From: Anniella stebbinsi
Taxonomy: Eukaryota > Chordata > Lepidosauria > Squamata > Anniellidae
Direction: 5' to 3'
Assembly: GCA_029215795.1 (NCBI GenBank)
Contig: JARDYH010000001.1
Span: 190,905,654-190,969,653, forward strand
DNA length: 64,000 nucleotides
In this document: one piece after another, positions 45,867 through 55,560 of the stretch
Layout of the letters: each line of letters opens with the position of its first letter
Numbering within the stretch: the stretch's first letter is position 1
Program-made: the position numbers and the translations under genes
Notes under the pieces: model-generated
What the model was told of the DNA's origin: nothing
Databases searched by the model: none
Seen by the model: only the letters and a program-made list of their open reading frames with translations

Positions 45867-46924
45867 AGGGCTCCGTTGAGAAGTGCTCAATTATGAAGGA
45901 TTCCTCAAAAGGAAAGGACTCAAGAGCAATGCCCTCCTCCTGACTAGGATTTTTGCCAGAGGGCCTGTAATGCACTGCAGCTGAGCCCTGATTGGGGCTC
46001 AGGAAGCTCTGGCTATATAAGCCTTCAGTTTTAGCCAAGCCAATGCTGGAACAATATTGTTTTATCAGTGTCAGTGGTGTGATTTCTAGAACTTATCTTG
46101 TGACTGATCTCTTGTGCTACTAACTCTTGGATTCTTGGTGACTCTGCTTCTGTACTGTGAATCGTATCTGACAGCTTAACTGTGACTGGATCTCTGCCTG
46201 TATCTTAACCACTCCTGCCTTAGCCTCATCCCATAATGGACTGAAATCTCTGTTCTAGAATTGCCTTGTAATTTCCCCTAACAATGAGACTGATTCAGCC
46301 ATAACAGGACACACAGTAGGTCTTGTCTCTTTTCACCTTTTTTGAACAGTAACTATTATCAGCTTAATCATTATTCATTAAACAAAAAACCTACGGTTTA
46401 CAAAAACAATGTTAAGGCTCCACAGTTTCCAACCAAGCACCAAAAAGCAGGGAAATTGGGAGTTAAGGCTCCCAAGCCTTAACGCCACATCCTCCCTAAG
46501 GAGGCAGAAAGTGCAAGTGAAATTCTCTTTCTCCCAAAGCAGATAAACCATGAGGTTTTCAATAGCCAATGTCCAGAAATAAAAGCTTTCTGTGACTGAC
46601 TCATGAAAAGAAGCATTTCATGTTTTGTGTCTGTATTTGGAGAGAACCTGAAAAAAAATTCTACTGGACTAAAAACTCCCCAATTTATTCTGGAAGCACA
46701 CAAGATGATACAGGAAAATATCCTAAATTAGAATAAGTTACAGTTTACTATATTAATTATTTTAGCTCATTTTATGCTACATGCTTTTTTTCCTGTTTGC
46801 ATCTTAAAGTAGCAGATTGTGATCATGTTTGATCAGCAGCAAATTTGGCCATCTCACTGCTCGCTCCTATATGCATGTTGTGAAGAAAGTGGATAGGGAG
46901 GCAGTTTCTCCCTTTCTCATAATA

Positions 46925-47300
46925 TTAGAATGAGGGTGGAAGTGAGCAGTGACATAGCCACGTTTGGTGATGATACCAAATTATTTAGTCTTGCTAAAAC
47001 AATGGAAGATTGTGAGGAGCTCCATAAAGATCTCTGCATACCGAGAGAATGGCCATGAAAAGGGCAAATGCTGTTCAATGTAAGCAAGTGTAAAGTGATG
47101 CACATTGGGGGATCACAATTTCACATATACACTAACAGGATCTGAGCTAATTAGTGGTGACTGACCAAGAAAGAGTTTGGAGCAGGGGAGGTGGACAGCT
47201 TGATGAAAATGTTGATCCGGCCGCTGTGAAAAAGGCAACCTCCGTGTAAGGCGTAATTAGGAAAAGAATCCTAATTCTTGAAGACTAATATGAAAAATAG
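46925..47300 (+). mobile_element. CR1-group LINE reverse transcriptase fragment
   Basis: The + strand reads FGDDTKLFSLAKTMEDCEEL and then, after damage, NVSKCKVMHIG. GDDT is the RT catalytic loop (usually ADDT), and SKCKVMHIG is the conserved stretch after it. Stops interrupt it. A tiny copy of the same KVMHIG region lies at 9455-9490. Confidence 0.75.
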
Positions 47301-48085
47301 TAGGTTCTCTGATTTGCACTTGATGTATGTGGATTCTTTAATCTTACTATAGTAAAAATAACATATTTTAGTTTTAGATTCATGACTGTATTAGCAGTAA
47401 GTTAGTTGGGAAACAAATGTATTAGGGAAGTGCAAAAAGTGAGTGTATTGCATCATTTGTGACAGCTCTATTCATACATAGTTTATGGTATGTAGTAAGT
47501 AAAGAACAAACCTAAGAATGCCTTTCTGTGTGTATATATGAAAGAGGCAGGCACACAGACATAGACAGTGGGACAGGCCTAAATTTCCAGCCTAATCTAT
47601 CTTACAGGGTTGTTGTGAGGGTAAAAGTAGCACATGCCATACACCCAAACATTACCAAACATTTGTTTTACATTTCTGTGAAAGTGAGCAGCAGAAGAAA
47701 CTCACTAGATGGTTTTGAGCCAGTCATAGACTTTTAGCCTAACCTACCTCATGGGTTTTTGTGGGGGGAGATATGGCACTTGGAAGAATGATCAGTCTAG
47801 GGCTTTCCCCTTCCTCCTTACTAGAGAAGCTTCTTTGCAACTGATCAACTAAATGGAGTCTGAACATCCTCTTATCTCACTACATCTGACCCAGTACCAA
47901 GAATAGCCATTGCTCAATTTAATTTTAATCTATCCAAGTTTGGATTTTTATTTTTATTTTTTTGCTCTAAAAATAGCCTGTGGTCAATGACTCCTATATT
48001 AAGCCTGTCAATACACAATAGTTTTGTTCAACCTGATCAAAAAATATTAGAAAAGCTAAGAGAATTCAGAATGTCACTGACTCTT

Positions 48086-48195
48086 CTACCCTACAGGGTT
48101 GTTGTACTGATAAAATGGAGGAGGATTATGTAAGCCACCTTAGGTTCCTTGGAAGAGGAAAAAAAGGCAGGATATAAATGTAACATTAATAAACG
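48086..48195 (+). repeat. LINE/SINE 3' tail relic
   Basis: CTACAGGGTTGTTGTACTGA, GTAAGCCACCTTAGGTTCC and AGGCAGGATATAAATGTAAC. A similar GGGTTGTTGTGAGG stretch lies at 47608. Confidence 0.5.
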
Positions 48196-49384
48196 TATTA
48201 CTACTTCTACTAATTATTATTATTAATTATAATAACAATTAAGGAATAAAAATTCTTTAAAAATCAAATACATGGAATTTTTTTTAAAAAAGAAAAAGAG
48301 GGGGGAGCTTAACCTCTTCTCTTACAAAAAGCCTTGGTCCCTAAATACACAGAGCTCTCAAAGAGAAGTACAGCCAAATCCACACATCCCTTCAAGCTAG
48401 TGGAATGGGAATGAGACTCATTGCACTCAGTGGAACTTACTTCTGAGTAGACATGCCTTGGATTGAATTGATATGAAAATTAATGATCAGCAGCCATAAT
48501 CAAATGAACATACACACATGCAAAGCATGCAAGCAAGTTGTTAATTGTAGAGTTATAGTGCTGTAAAGGAGAGGGAATTCTCACTCACATTTCTCCCTCT
48601 CTGCCTTCTAAGGTTCCAGACTGTTTTTTTAAAATAAAGGCTACACACTTACCTGGGAGTAAGACCATTGCATTCAGTCAATGGAATTTACTTCTGAGAA
48701 GAGACTACAGCACTGTCTTTGTTAGAGGAAGCAGCCATTGTAGCTGACACAGGAGGGAGGGGGGAGACTCTAGTGAGCGTGTGCTATAATCAAAATGGCT
48801 GCCGGATTTCTTAAAGAGGCACAGCTTTAATTTAATAAAATCCACTTAAGTGAATTTTTTAAAAAGAAAAGCAGTTCCACCTACACTAGAACGGGAGGAA
48901 GTAGACCATGCCATTGGATTAATGAAAAAGGCCCCCTGAATGTAAGGACAGCTGTGCAAAAATGGTCGCAAGCCCTGAGTTCAATTTTCAGTTTCAGTTT
49001 TCAGGGATTCTTTAATATTTTTACTTTAAACTGCTCTCCTTCCCTCAGTCTTTCACCAATCTTCTTGAAATTTTCAGGTAAGGTAAAACAAACATTTCTT
49101 TCTGGCACCTGTAAATTTCAGAGAGATTGGTGAAACATTTTCGATTTTATGGCTGTTAGAATGACCCCTCCCCAATTATCACTTTAACAAGGTGGAACGT
49201 GTTTTTTACTGACCGCCCTTAACAAGGGAGGCACTGCCGTGCCTCCCTTAATTATAAATGTGTTAACTGATATCCTCAGTTAAAGGATCTAACACCTGGA
49301 ATGACCTATGCTGCTACCAACTTGAGATAGTGGCTGCATAGGTAAATTACATTGCATCTCCTTATAAATCCATAATATTAATAA

Positions 49385-49500
49385 TGCATTAGTTTTATTT
49401 GTTTTTAATGTTTTATCTATTTTATGGTTTTTGTATTTATATTTATTGTTGTTCCCTGCCTCGATCCAGAGGGAGTGGGGGGTAAGAAATAAATATATTA
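49385..49500 (+). mobile_element. L2-type LINE tail, second subtype
   Basis: Sense: TATTTATTGTTGTTCCCTGC, CTCGATCCAGAGGG, ending AAATAAATATATTATGACG. Confidence 0.7.
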
Positions 49501-50791
49501 TGACGATGATGATGACGTATCATCTGTGATTTCCAAAGATTGGTAACAAAGGTGGATTTCAATCAAACAATGCCAAATTTTATCCCAAGAGCAGTTCCAT
49601 CACAAGAGTGGAAGCCAAGAACAATGAAATAGCAGAGCAAGGGGTCATGAGAAAATTATGGTTTTGGAGATGGCAGAGATGACGAAACTCACATCAGTAA
49701 TTAGAGACAAGTCAACAGTCAGATTTAGAGCTGAATGGAAACCTCTCATAGGTTATGTGATGGAGCAAGAGAAAAATGACTCATTCATCTCTGGATTCAA
49801 CCAATAAGAAAGGGTTAATGAATAAAGGGAGAGAGGAAAAATTAGATTAGTGAGCTTTTGCTGTGGAGACCAGAACGCTGTAACTTGATTGAATGCCTCT
49901 TTTAGTGTGCAGTGCGTGTTGTGTTGTGGGTGTATGTATTGTGTATGTGTTAAATGTTTTTTTTATGTTTGGAAAAAGAATGAAAACTGAAAAGTAAATT
50001 ATGTTTTTTGAGTTCTGGCAAATGAACCCAAAATGAGTGGGGGAAGGCAAGAGAGAAACGATGTTTTGGGGGTGTTACGTAAATTTCCTTAGCACCTATT
50101 GGGGTTTCACGGTGCACAGTGTGTGAGTGTGTGTGTGTTGACCTGAAAGGAAACTTCTGGTCAAACTCCAAAGCTTGCACAATAATTGATGACGTTTGCT
50201 TTCTACGGGCCTGCTTCCTAGTATCGTAGGGAATCCCACGTGTATTTACTTGAAAGTAAGCCCCGCGGGATTGGGCTTTGTAAATAGCCTCATCCCAAAT
50301 GTGCTTAAGGAGTCAGCCCCGCTGAATTCAGTGGGGGGGGGGGGGCTGAAACGTCGGCCCGGGGCTCACTTCCTCGTTAATAAAACCCCACCGAAACCCA
50401 GAATGGATTCACACAGCCTTCGACGAAACCGGAGCCCCGCTGGAAACGCGTGTAGGGAGCATGAGGCGCACCCACAAGCGAGCGGCACGAAGAGGCGCAG
50501 AGCCCAGCAGGCGCCATGGCGCAGTGAGGGGAAACTCCCCGGGCCCTTCGCGGCCTTGAGCCGATCCCGCCCTCTCCGCTTTCCCGCTCGGAAGCCGCCG
50601 GCTGGAGGCGGAGCGCGCCCAGCGCCGAGGCCCACTGGCTTCCTGGAAGGGCTTCGATTCGGCGTCCTGTGGGCCCCCGTAGACTGGAGCACATAAACTC
50701 AAGAACCAAGAGCGCTTCACGGTTCCTATAGGGCATCCCCCCCTTTGCTGAGGAGGGGAGAATCGAAGCTGACCCATAGAGGACACGTCTT

Positions 50792-50827
50792 CCCCCACCC
50801 GCCCCCGCCCCCGCCCCCGCCCCCAAT
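50792..50827 (+). promoter_or_regulatory. GC-box array abutting CCAAT; G-quadruplex motif on minus strand
   Basis: A tandem CCCCCG array runs directly into CCAAT at 50823-50827, about 200 bases before the BARD1 start codon. GC boxes bind Sp/KLF factors and CCAAT binds NF-Y, a common pairing in promoters of replication and repair genes. The minus strand has at least four runs of five G separated by single C, which fits the canonical G-quadruplex pattern. Function is inferred from motifs only. Confidence 0.6.
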
Positions 50828-51025
50828 AAAAGTTTGCAATGGACTCCTGGGGGTCGTTGGAAGAGGTTCCCCTCCGTCCCGCCCGGCGGTGCTTGGCGCT
50901 TTTGTGTTCCTCGGCAGCTGGCGCGCGCGCGCCTAGCGACCTGCGGGGGCCGGAAGGCGGCAGGATTTGAACCGGTCGCACCAGTCGTCTTGGCTTTGAG
51001 TCGGGCGCTGAGCGGAGTGGAGAGG

Positions 51026-51171
51026 ATGCAGCTGCCGCCGCCGCCTGCTACTCTCCGGGACCGCTCCGGGAACGAGACCGCTGGACGGATGGAGCAGCCG
51101 TCCGAAGGCCGGTGGCAGGAGACGCGGGCGGCCCTGGGGAGGCTGGCGGAGACCTTGAGCTGCTCCCGATG
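51026..51171 (+). CDS. BARD1: BARD1 exon 1 (coding part), N-terminus and first RING cysteines
   Basis: BARD1 is the obligate partner of BRCA1; their RING heterodimer is a nuclear E3 ubiquitin ligase acting in homologous recombination. This exon encodes 48 codons plus two bases. The segment RSGNE, then RAALGRL and CSR-C, lines up with the N-terminus of vertebrate BARD1. C46 and the split C49 are the first two RING zinc ligands (human C50 and C53). The exon ends TG/GTAAAA, so codon 49 is split after two bases, exactly as in the human gene. I chose ATG 51026: it is the first in-frame ATG, has A at -3, and gives a start four residues shorter than human. A second in-frame ATG follows at residue 22. 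No stop separates this frame from 50834, so the start rests on homology and context. It sits inside a CpG island. Identity is very likely; the exact start is less certain. Confidence 0.93.
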
Positions 51172-51469
51172 GTAAAACCCTCCATGGCCTCGGAGCGGGG
51201 GGGGGAACGGGAGGGGATCGCGGAGGCGTTGGGAGGAAGCGGGATTGAAACCGGGAAAGCCTTGCCCATTTTGCCGTCTTTTGAACCAGGGCCCCTGCAG
51301 AGCTGGTAATATGCCCAAGCCAGATGGGAAATGTGTGCCCCCCCCCCCCATTTAAAACTGCTCATTAAGTATTTTTTTAATCAGTGGCCCTGATTCAGTG
51401 CTAAATACAGACATGAACTAAAACGATTTATAAAAAAAGGTAATGGGAAGCGCTTTTATTCAAGGTGTA

Positions 51470-51745
51470 AGACGTCGCTTCTTCACCTTCAGAAATGCTT
51501 TACCTGCTTTCCTTTGGGCAAATTCATCAATAACAATCAACATGGCCGTTCTACATAGCACCTTCATATTAAACCTGTTCTACAACACCTCAATGCTGAA
51601 TCAGAAATTAACATTTATTTTTAGTTGCTGTAGAAATAGAAGCAACAACAATAGAACAGCCCTTCATCATTATCAAACATTATCATCATCACCCTCACGG
51701 TATCATCATCGTTATTATCATTAATAACTATCATCATCATTACCT
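51470..51745 (-). mobile_element. Fragment resembling the hAT element's 3' end
   Basis: AAACCTGTTCTACA and AATTAACATTTATTTTTAGT with TGCTGTAGAAAT match 36209-36311, the region at and beyond the end of the hAT transposase. It then degenerates into an ATC-rich stretch. Lies just inside BARD1 intron 1. Confidence 0.6.
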
Positions 51746-52267
51746 CACCCTCCTGAGATTATATGCCATGGAGAAGATAGAGGTAAGCGACGCAGTAAGG
51801 ACAACCATCACAACTTAGGCACATATATCCCCGCCCCACGTGCGGCATATGACCCTTTGGGGCTTGTAGTGTGACCATGGTATTCACGACGGACGGTTCC
51901 TGCGCCGTTTCCGCAAGGCGGGCTCCTTGCTTCTCGATGGGCTGCTAACGCTACGGAAACAGTAGCGTAAGCTAGGGGGGCACCTCCTCGTCGGAGTGTC
52001 CCCTCAAAATCGTGGGCCCTGGGCTAACTGGCCCCCCCTGCACAGGCCTATACATGTTTAGATGGGGGGATCCTACAACTCCCAGTCAGCAAATCACCTA
52101 GGAAGCTCAAGACCGTATTGTAACTAAGCCAAAGTACATGTCATTGAAACGATCTCATTCTAGTCCGTTTAAATTGTAAGCCCCTTGGGGCTGGGGACTT
52201 ATCAGACCTCATCTTTGTAAATAACCATATATGTAGATGGTAAATTGGCTCTTGTTTTGAAAAAAGC

Positions 52268-53192
52268 AGAGGGCCTGTTCAGACAACGTGCTAAGCCGTG
52301 GTTAGGCTGCTAACCCTGTCGCAGAAAATGGTTAGGGAGTGGGGGAGTTCGGATGACATATTAGGCAACGGGGGGGGGGGGGAATAGCACACTCACCGTG
52401 CGTTATTTCCCTCGGTGCCCGACACAACAGCAGCATTTGGACGACACAATAATCAACGGGGGGGGGGGGGACAATCGTCAGTTGTGTTGATTATCGTGTC
52501 GTCCGAATGCTGCCAATAACTCACTGTCCGTTGCCTCTTCTCCCCTCCGTTGCCTAAAATGTCATCCGAATGCTGCTGATCAGCAACACAACGGACAATT
52601 GTCCCCTCCTCCGTTGATTATCGTGTCGTCTGAAACATGCCAACATGTTGCCCCTCCTCCATCGCGTGGCTGAAAGTCCCAGCAGTTCTTCTGGGCTGCT
52701 GGTGCGCCTCTCTCCCTCAGTCCTCCAGCACTATCCCAACATGCACTTCAAGTTCTGCTGGCTGTATAGGAGCGGCTGGGGTTTTTCGGTCACTCCTGCC
52801 GGGGAACTTTATGACCGACTGGAATAGTGCACGGACAGAGAGGGGATCCTGACACACAACATTTTAATCAACCGGTTTCGGGATAAGCAACGGAGCAGCC
52901 CGTTGTTTTCCCCCATTGTTTAATTCACAAAAATAGTGTATTGTCTGTTGTGTGTCTGTTGTGTGTTGCCTGACACATGACACAATAATCAACACAACTG
53001 ACGATTGTGCCTCCTCCCATCCCCTGGTTGATTATCGTGTTGTCCGAATCAAGCCAGTGTGTTATGTAGCTACCATGGTTAGGAACGGCTCACACGATAT
53101 GCTAAATCATGGTTCACATGACACACTAAGCCGTAATGTTTAGCTCAAAATGCTTAACCTCCATAACTTAGTGTGCCGTCTCAACAGGGTCT
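52268..53192. mobile_element. Nested MITE complex in BARD1 intron 1
   Basis: The outer pair AGAGGGCCTGTTCAGACAA (52268) and GCCGTCTCAACAGGGTCT (to 53192) belongs to MITE family B. Inside it lies a family A poly-G element (about 52345-53059) with the same core as 39329-39831. Inside that is a small element with ends CAGCATTTGGACGAC and GTCGTCCGAATGCTG (52429-52514). G runs lie at 52370-52382 and 52459-52470. Confidence 0.75.
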
Positions 53193-53208
53193 ATGTATAA
53201 TAAGCCAG

Positions 53209-53395
53209 TTGAACATAAGAAGCTACTTTATACTGAGTTAGGCTATTATTCTATGTAGCCTAGTATTGCCTACTGTGATAGGCAGTTGCTCTCTGGGTTC
53301 TAAATCGAAGGCTTTCCCCAAACCTACCTGAGATCTTTTTAATTGGAGATGCTAGGAACCTGGGACCTTCTGAATGCAAAGCATGAATTCTGATG
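53209..53395 (-). repeat. tRNA-derived SINE
   Basis: AACATAAGAAGCTACTTTAT, ACTGAGTTAGGC, TAGGCAGTTGCTCTCTGG and TGGAGATGCTAGGAACCTGG, then CTTCTGAATGCAAAGCATGA. The last part is the inverse of a tRNA-like head (box B-like GGTCCCAGGTTC and anticodon-arm TTTGCATTCAG), so the SINE reads on the minus strand and its first ~25 bases are lost. Confidence 0.7.
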
Positions 53396-53439
53396 TGGAG
53401 TTTACTTATTGATTCATTAATTTAATTAATTATATGTAT

Positions 53440-53720
53440 GCATTTTTCTTATTTTAAAAAAAAAGAATTTAAGGGATGTACAAAAACAAGCGAATGACTT
53501 TCCTGGAAATGCTTGTTGGAAAAGGTATATTTCTTCATCAGGCGCTGAAAACCCAGAAGAGTTTGGTGCCTGCTTAATTTGTAGTGGTAGGGAGTTCCAG
53601 AGTGTGGGTGCAGTGAGGTTAAAGGCCTGTCGTGAGCCATGATGGGCTGGACCTCTGGAAACCTTGGTTGTGGGCAGTTGTGGCCCTTTCTTTAAGTGAA
53701 TGCTCTTTTGGTTGTGCTTC
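53440..53720 (-). mobile_element. LINE 3' fragment
   Basis: Antisense: GTAGTGGTAGGGAGTTCCAG and GTGTGGGTGCAGTGAGG match the antisense L2 pol end (compare GGTTTTCCAGCGGGTGGGTG at 3197), followed by ACCTCTGGAAACC. Confidence 0.5.
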
Positions 53721-54160
53721 TACCATGGGGAAATCGGGGTGGGTGCCTCTTTGAAAACCCTTTGCCTTGTCATTTCCAGCAACATGCATAAAGGTGGCAT
53801 GCATGCCACTGAAAAAGTCACTTCTGATGCTGATCTGAACATCTCTGGTCACTTCTGATTGCTGCAAAACAGTACATATTGAAATGGAGGCTGCAACCTG
53901 TTATGTGCACATGCAAATCTGTCATAACGTAAGCATCTGTCAGGCTAAAAAATGTACAGGAAGAATTAGCAGCAGGGAAGTGACCACCCTATTAAAGTCT
54001 TTAAAGCGGGGGTGGATAGAATGGTCAGGAATACTGGGAGCTGGTCTAAAATACCTAAAGATCTACTTACTCCCCAACCGTGCTCTAAAGGACTGAAAGG
54101 ATGTTCTTGATAGTGTTGAATGTTGCCAGGCTGTTGAGCATGACACTAGGAACATTCTGG

Positions 54161-54660
54161 CCTGTTTTGGACGACACGATAACTCACCGGGGGGGAGGGG
54201 TTGTCAAACAACCGTCCATCGTGTTGCTCATTGTGTTGTGTGGAGGGCAGCACACAACCGACACACAACTCACAGTATACTATTTTAGTGAATTAACCAA
54301 CGCGGAAAAACAACAGGCTTGCACGTTGTTTATCCGGAGCCCCGTTGATTAACATGTCGTGTGGAGGGTATTCCCCCTCCATCGAGTGGGTTATTCCATT
54401 TTCAATAGAGTTCTCAGGCAGGAGCGACCAGAAGTACCCCGCCCGCTCTTACACAGCCTGCAGAACTCTATGGCTGATGGGGTGGGGCCAGGAGGACTAA
54501 TGGTGGAGAGAGGAGCACCAGCCACCCAGATGGACGACGGGACTTTCAGCTGCTCAACGGACGGCGGAGCAACATGTGGTGTGGGGAGTATCCCCCGCTT
54601 AGTGTACTGCGAATACATTATCCTCCCCTCTGTTACCTAAAGTGTTGCCCAAATGCTGCC
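54161..54660. mobile_element. Poly-G MITE (family A), second intron 1 copy
   Basis: Left end TTTTGGACGACACGATAA followed by a G7 run; right end AAGTGTTGCCCAAATGCTGCC in inverted sense. The interior has the family segments CACACAACCGACACACAAC, AACAACAGGCTTGC and CAGAACTCTATGGC. No clean duplication seen. Confidence 0.65.
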
Positions 54661-54967
54661 TCTATATGATATCTGAGATGGATTGATAGTTGTAGGGCTG
54701 ATAGGTTGCTGTCTTCTAAACTGGCTGAAGTAGCCTAGTGAGTTTGTGGCTTTGATACAGCTAACAAGAGAGTGGCCTGCTCTTGACAAGTCTATCTGCA
54801 GTTGGGACAATTTGAATGCAACTACTGCCAAATGAGTGAACCTCAGAGGGCGGGGCAGCCCATGCTTCCTGCCAGCTGCGTGTTTTGTGAGTGTGAGAAG
54901 GGGACCCCTGTGTGTGAACTAACGTCCTGGGCCAATCAGCTACTTTCAGTGCTATATTGTTTAGTGG

Positions 54968-54968
54968 A

Positions 54969-55001
<33 letters not shown>

Positions 55002-55045
55002 TTTATTTATTACCTGCCTCTCCCAACAGATCGAGCATGATATAA
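54968..55045 (-). mobile_element. L2-type LINE tail, second subtype, truncated
   Basis: (AAT)10 then TTATTACCTGCCTCTCCCAA and CAGATCGAGCATG. Confidence 0.65.
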
Positions 55046-55202
55046 TTTATTTTAATGAAACAAATACATTAAAAGATAAAGGAAATTATGTCTTCTGCAG
55101 GCATCATTAATACTAATGAATTAGTAATGTTTTGATTGTAACACTTAGGGCAGTTGTAACTACCATCACCTTTAATAAATGTCTATATTCTTTCCTTGAT
55201 AG

Positions 55203-55259
55203 TGGAGGCATTCTGAAGAAACCTGTGAACATAGGAGGCTGTGAACATGTTTTCTGCTT
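55203..55259 (+). CDS. BARD1: BARD1 exon 2, central RING segment
   Basis: This 57-base exon is too short for ordinary ORF detection. It is preceded by a pyrimidine-rich acceptor ending GATAG and followed by a consensus donor GTAAGT. Reading from the split codon of exon 1 it encodes C49 and then a segment ending GGCEHVFC, holding RING ligands C62, H64 and C67 (human C66, H68, C71). The last two bases TT begin a codon completed by exon 3. The length equals human exon 2 (57 bases) and both phases are conserved. Intron 1 (51172-55202) is about 4.0 kb and packed with nested MITEs. The exon was recognised from family knowledge and visible splice signals; confidence is high. Confidence 0.95.
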
Positions 55260-55354
55260 GTAAGTCATTACATATTAAGCTTTCGTTATTATGCTGGTGG
55301 GATAATGGGAGATGTAGTCCAATACATCAGGTCGTGGAAAGCTGTTCTAGATGC

Positions 55355-55560
55355 CTGTTGAGACCTTCCTGTTTCAAGTGTGCCTCTAGTCTATGATTCT
55401 GTCAGTTTCCTGTGTGTTTGATTTTAATCTGTGGCTGTTTCTAAATGCTCTGCTTGTGTTTGTTTTATTTATTGTTTACTATCTCATCTAGTTTGTGGTT
55501 TGTTTTAATCTTTGTAAACTGCTTTCTGTGCTTTTATAGCAGAAAAACAGATTAATAATA
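55355..55560 (+). mobile_element. LINE 3' tail
   Basis: TTGAGACCTTCCTGTTTC-type start, T-rich UTR, then TTTGTAAACTGCTTTCTGTG and AGATTAATAATAATGG. Degraded L2-like tail. Confidence 0.5.

Larger units (their letters stand above)
45216..46311 (+). repeat. Solo LTR interrupted by nested repeats
   Basis: Starts TGTCATGCCC and ends AACAGGACA. Flanks are CACTG (45211-45215) and CACAG (46312-46316), a 5-bp duplication with one mismatch. Inside are an ATTGG box near 45991 and TATATAA at 46014-46020 in + orientation. About 460 bp (45405-45866) is a later insertion that itself carries a MITE. The family is probably gypsy or ERV; no coding part remains. Confidence 0.75.
46317..50215. other. Intergenic upstream of the BARD1 CpG island
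   Basis: Holds the CR1 fragment, LINE tails and GCAATCCTA-family scraps noted elsewhere, plus a perfect 11-bp hairpin (49224-49234 with 49239-49249). No host exon recognised. Confidence 0.5.
50260..51300 (+). promoter_or_regulatory. BARD1: CpG island promoter of BARD1
   Basis: About 1 kb that is sharply richer in G+C and CpG than the CpG-poor DNA around it. It starts near the CGTCGGCCCGG run at about 50353 and fades inside intron 1. It covers BARD1 exon 1 and upstream sequence, the usual setting of a TATA-less housekeeping promoter. No clear TATA box was seen. Inside are a GC-box array next to a CCAAT box (50792-50827), a TTGGCGC E2F-like site near 50895, and a GCGCGCGC run near 50925. Long open frames on both strands here are expected from base composition and are not called as genes. 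The TSS cannot be placed by eye. Confidence 0.8.
51172..55202 (+). other. BARD1: BARD1 intron 1, MITE-rich
   Basis: Starts GTAAAA and ends GATAG. It holds a fragment resembling the hAT element end (51.47-51.75 kb), a CpG-rich unassigned stretch (51.83-52.05 kb), a nested MITE complex (52268-53192), a tRNA-SINE relic (53209-53395), LINE fragments and another poly-G MITE (54161-54660). No further exon seen. Confidence 0.85.

Noticed and set aside
50196..50696. 166-codon + strand open frame in the CpG island
   Set aside because: Low-complexity Arg/Pro-rich translation typical of GC-rich DNA; it does not join the BARD1 frame.
50377..51351. 324-codon minus-strand open frame across the BARD1 CpG island
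   Set aside because: Stop codons are rare in GC-rich DNA. The frame has no recognisable domain and overlaps a real exon on the other strand.
53330..53395. A functional tRNA gene on the minus strand
   Set aside because: The tRNA-like head is incomplete and attached to a SINE body.
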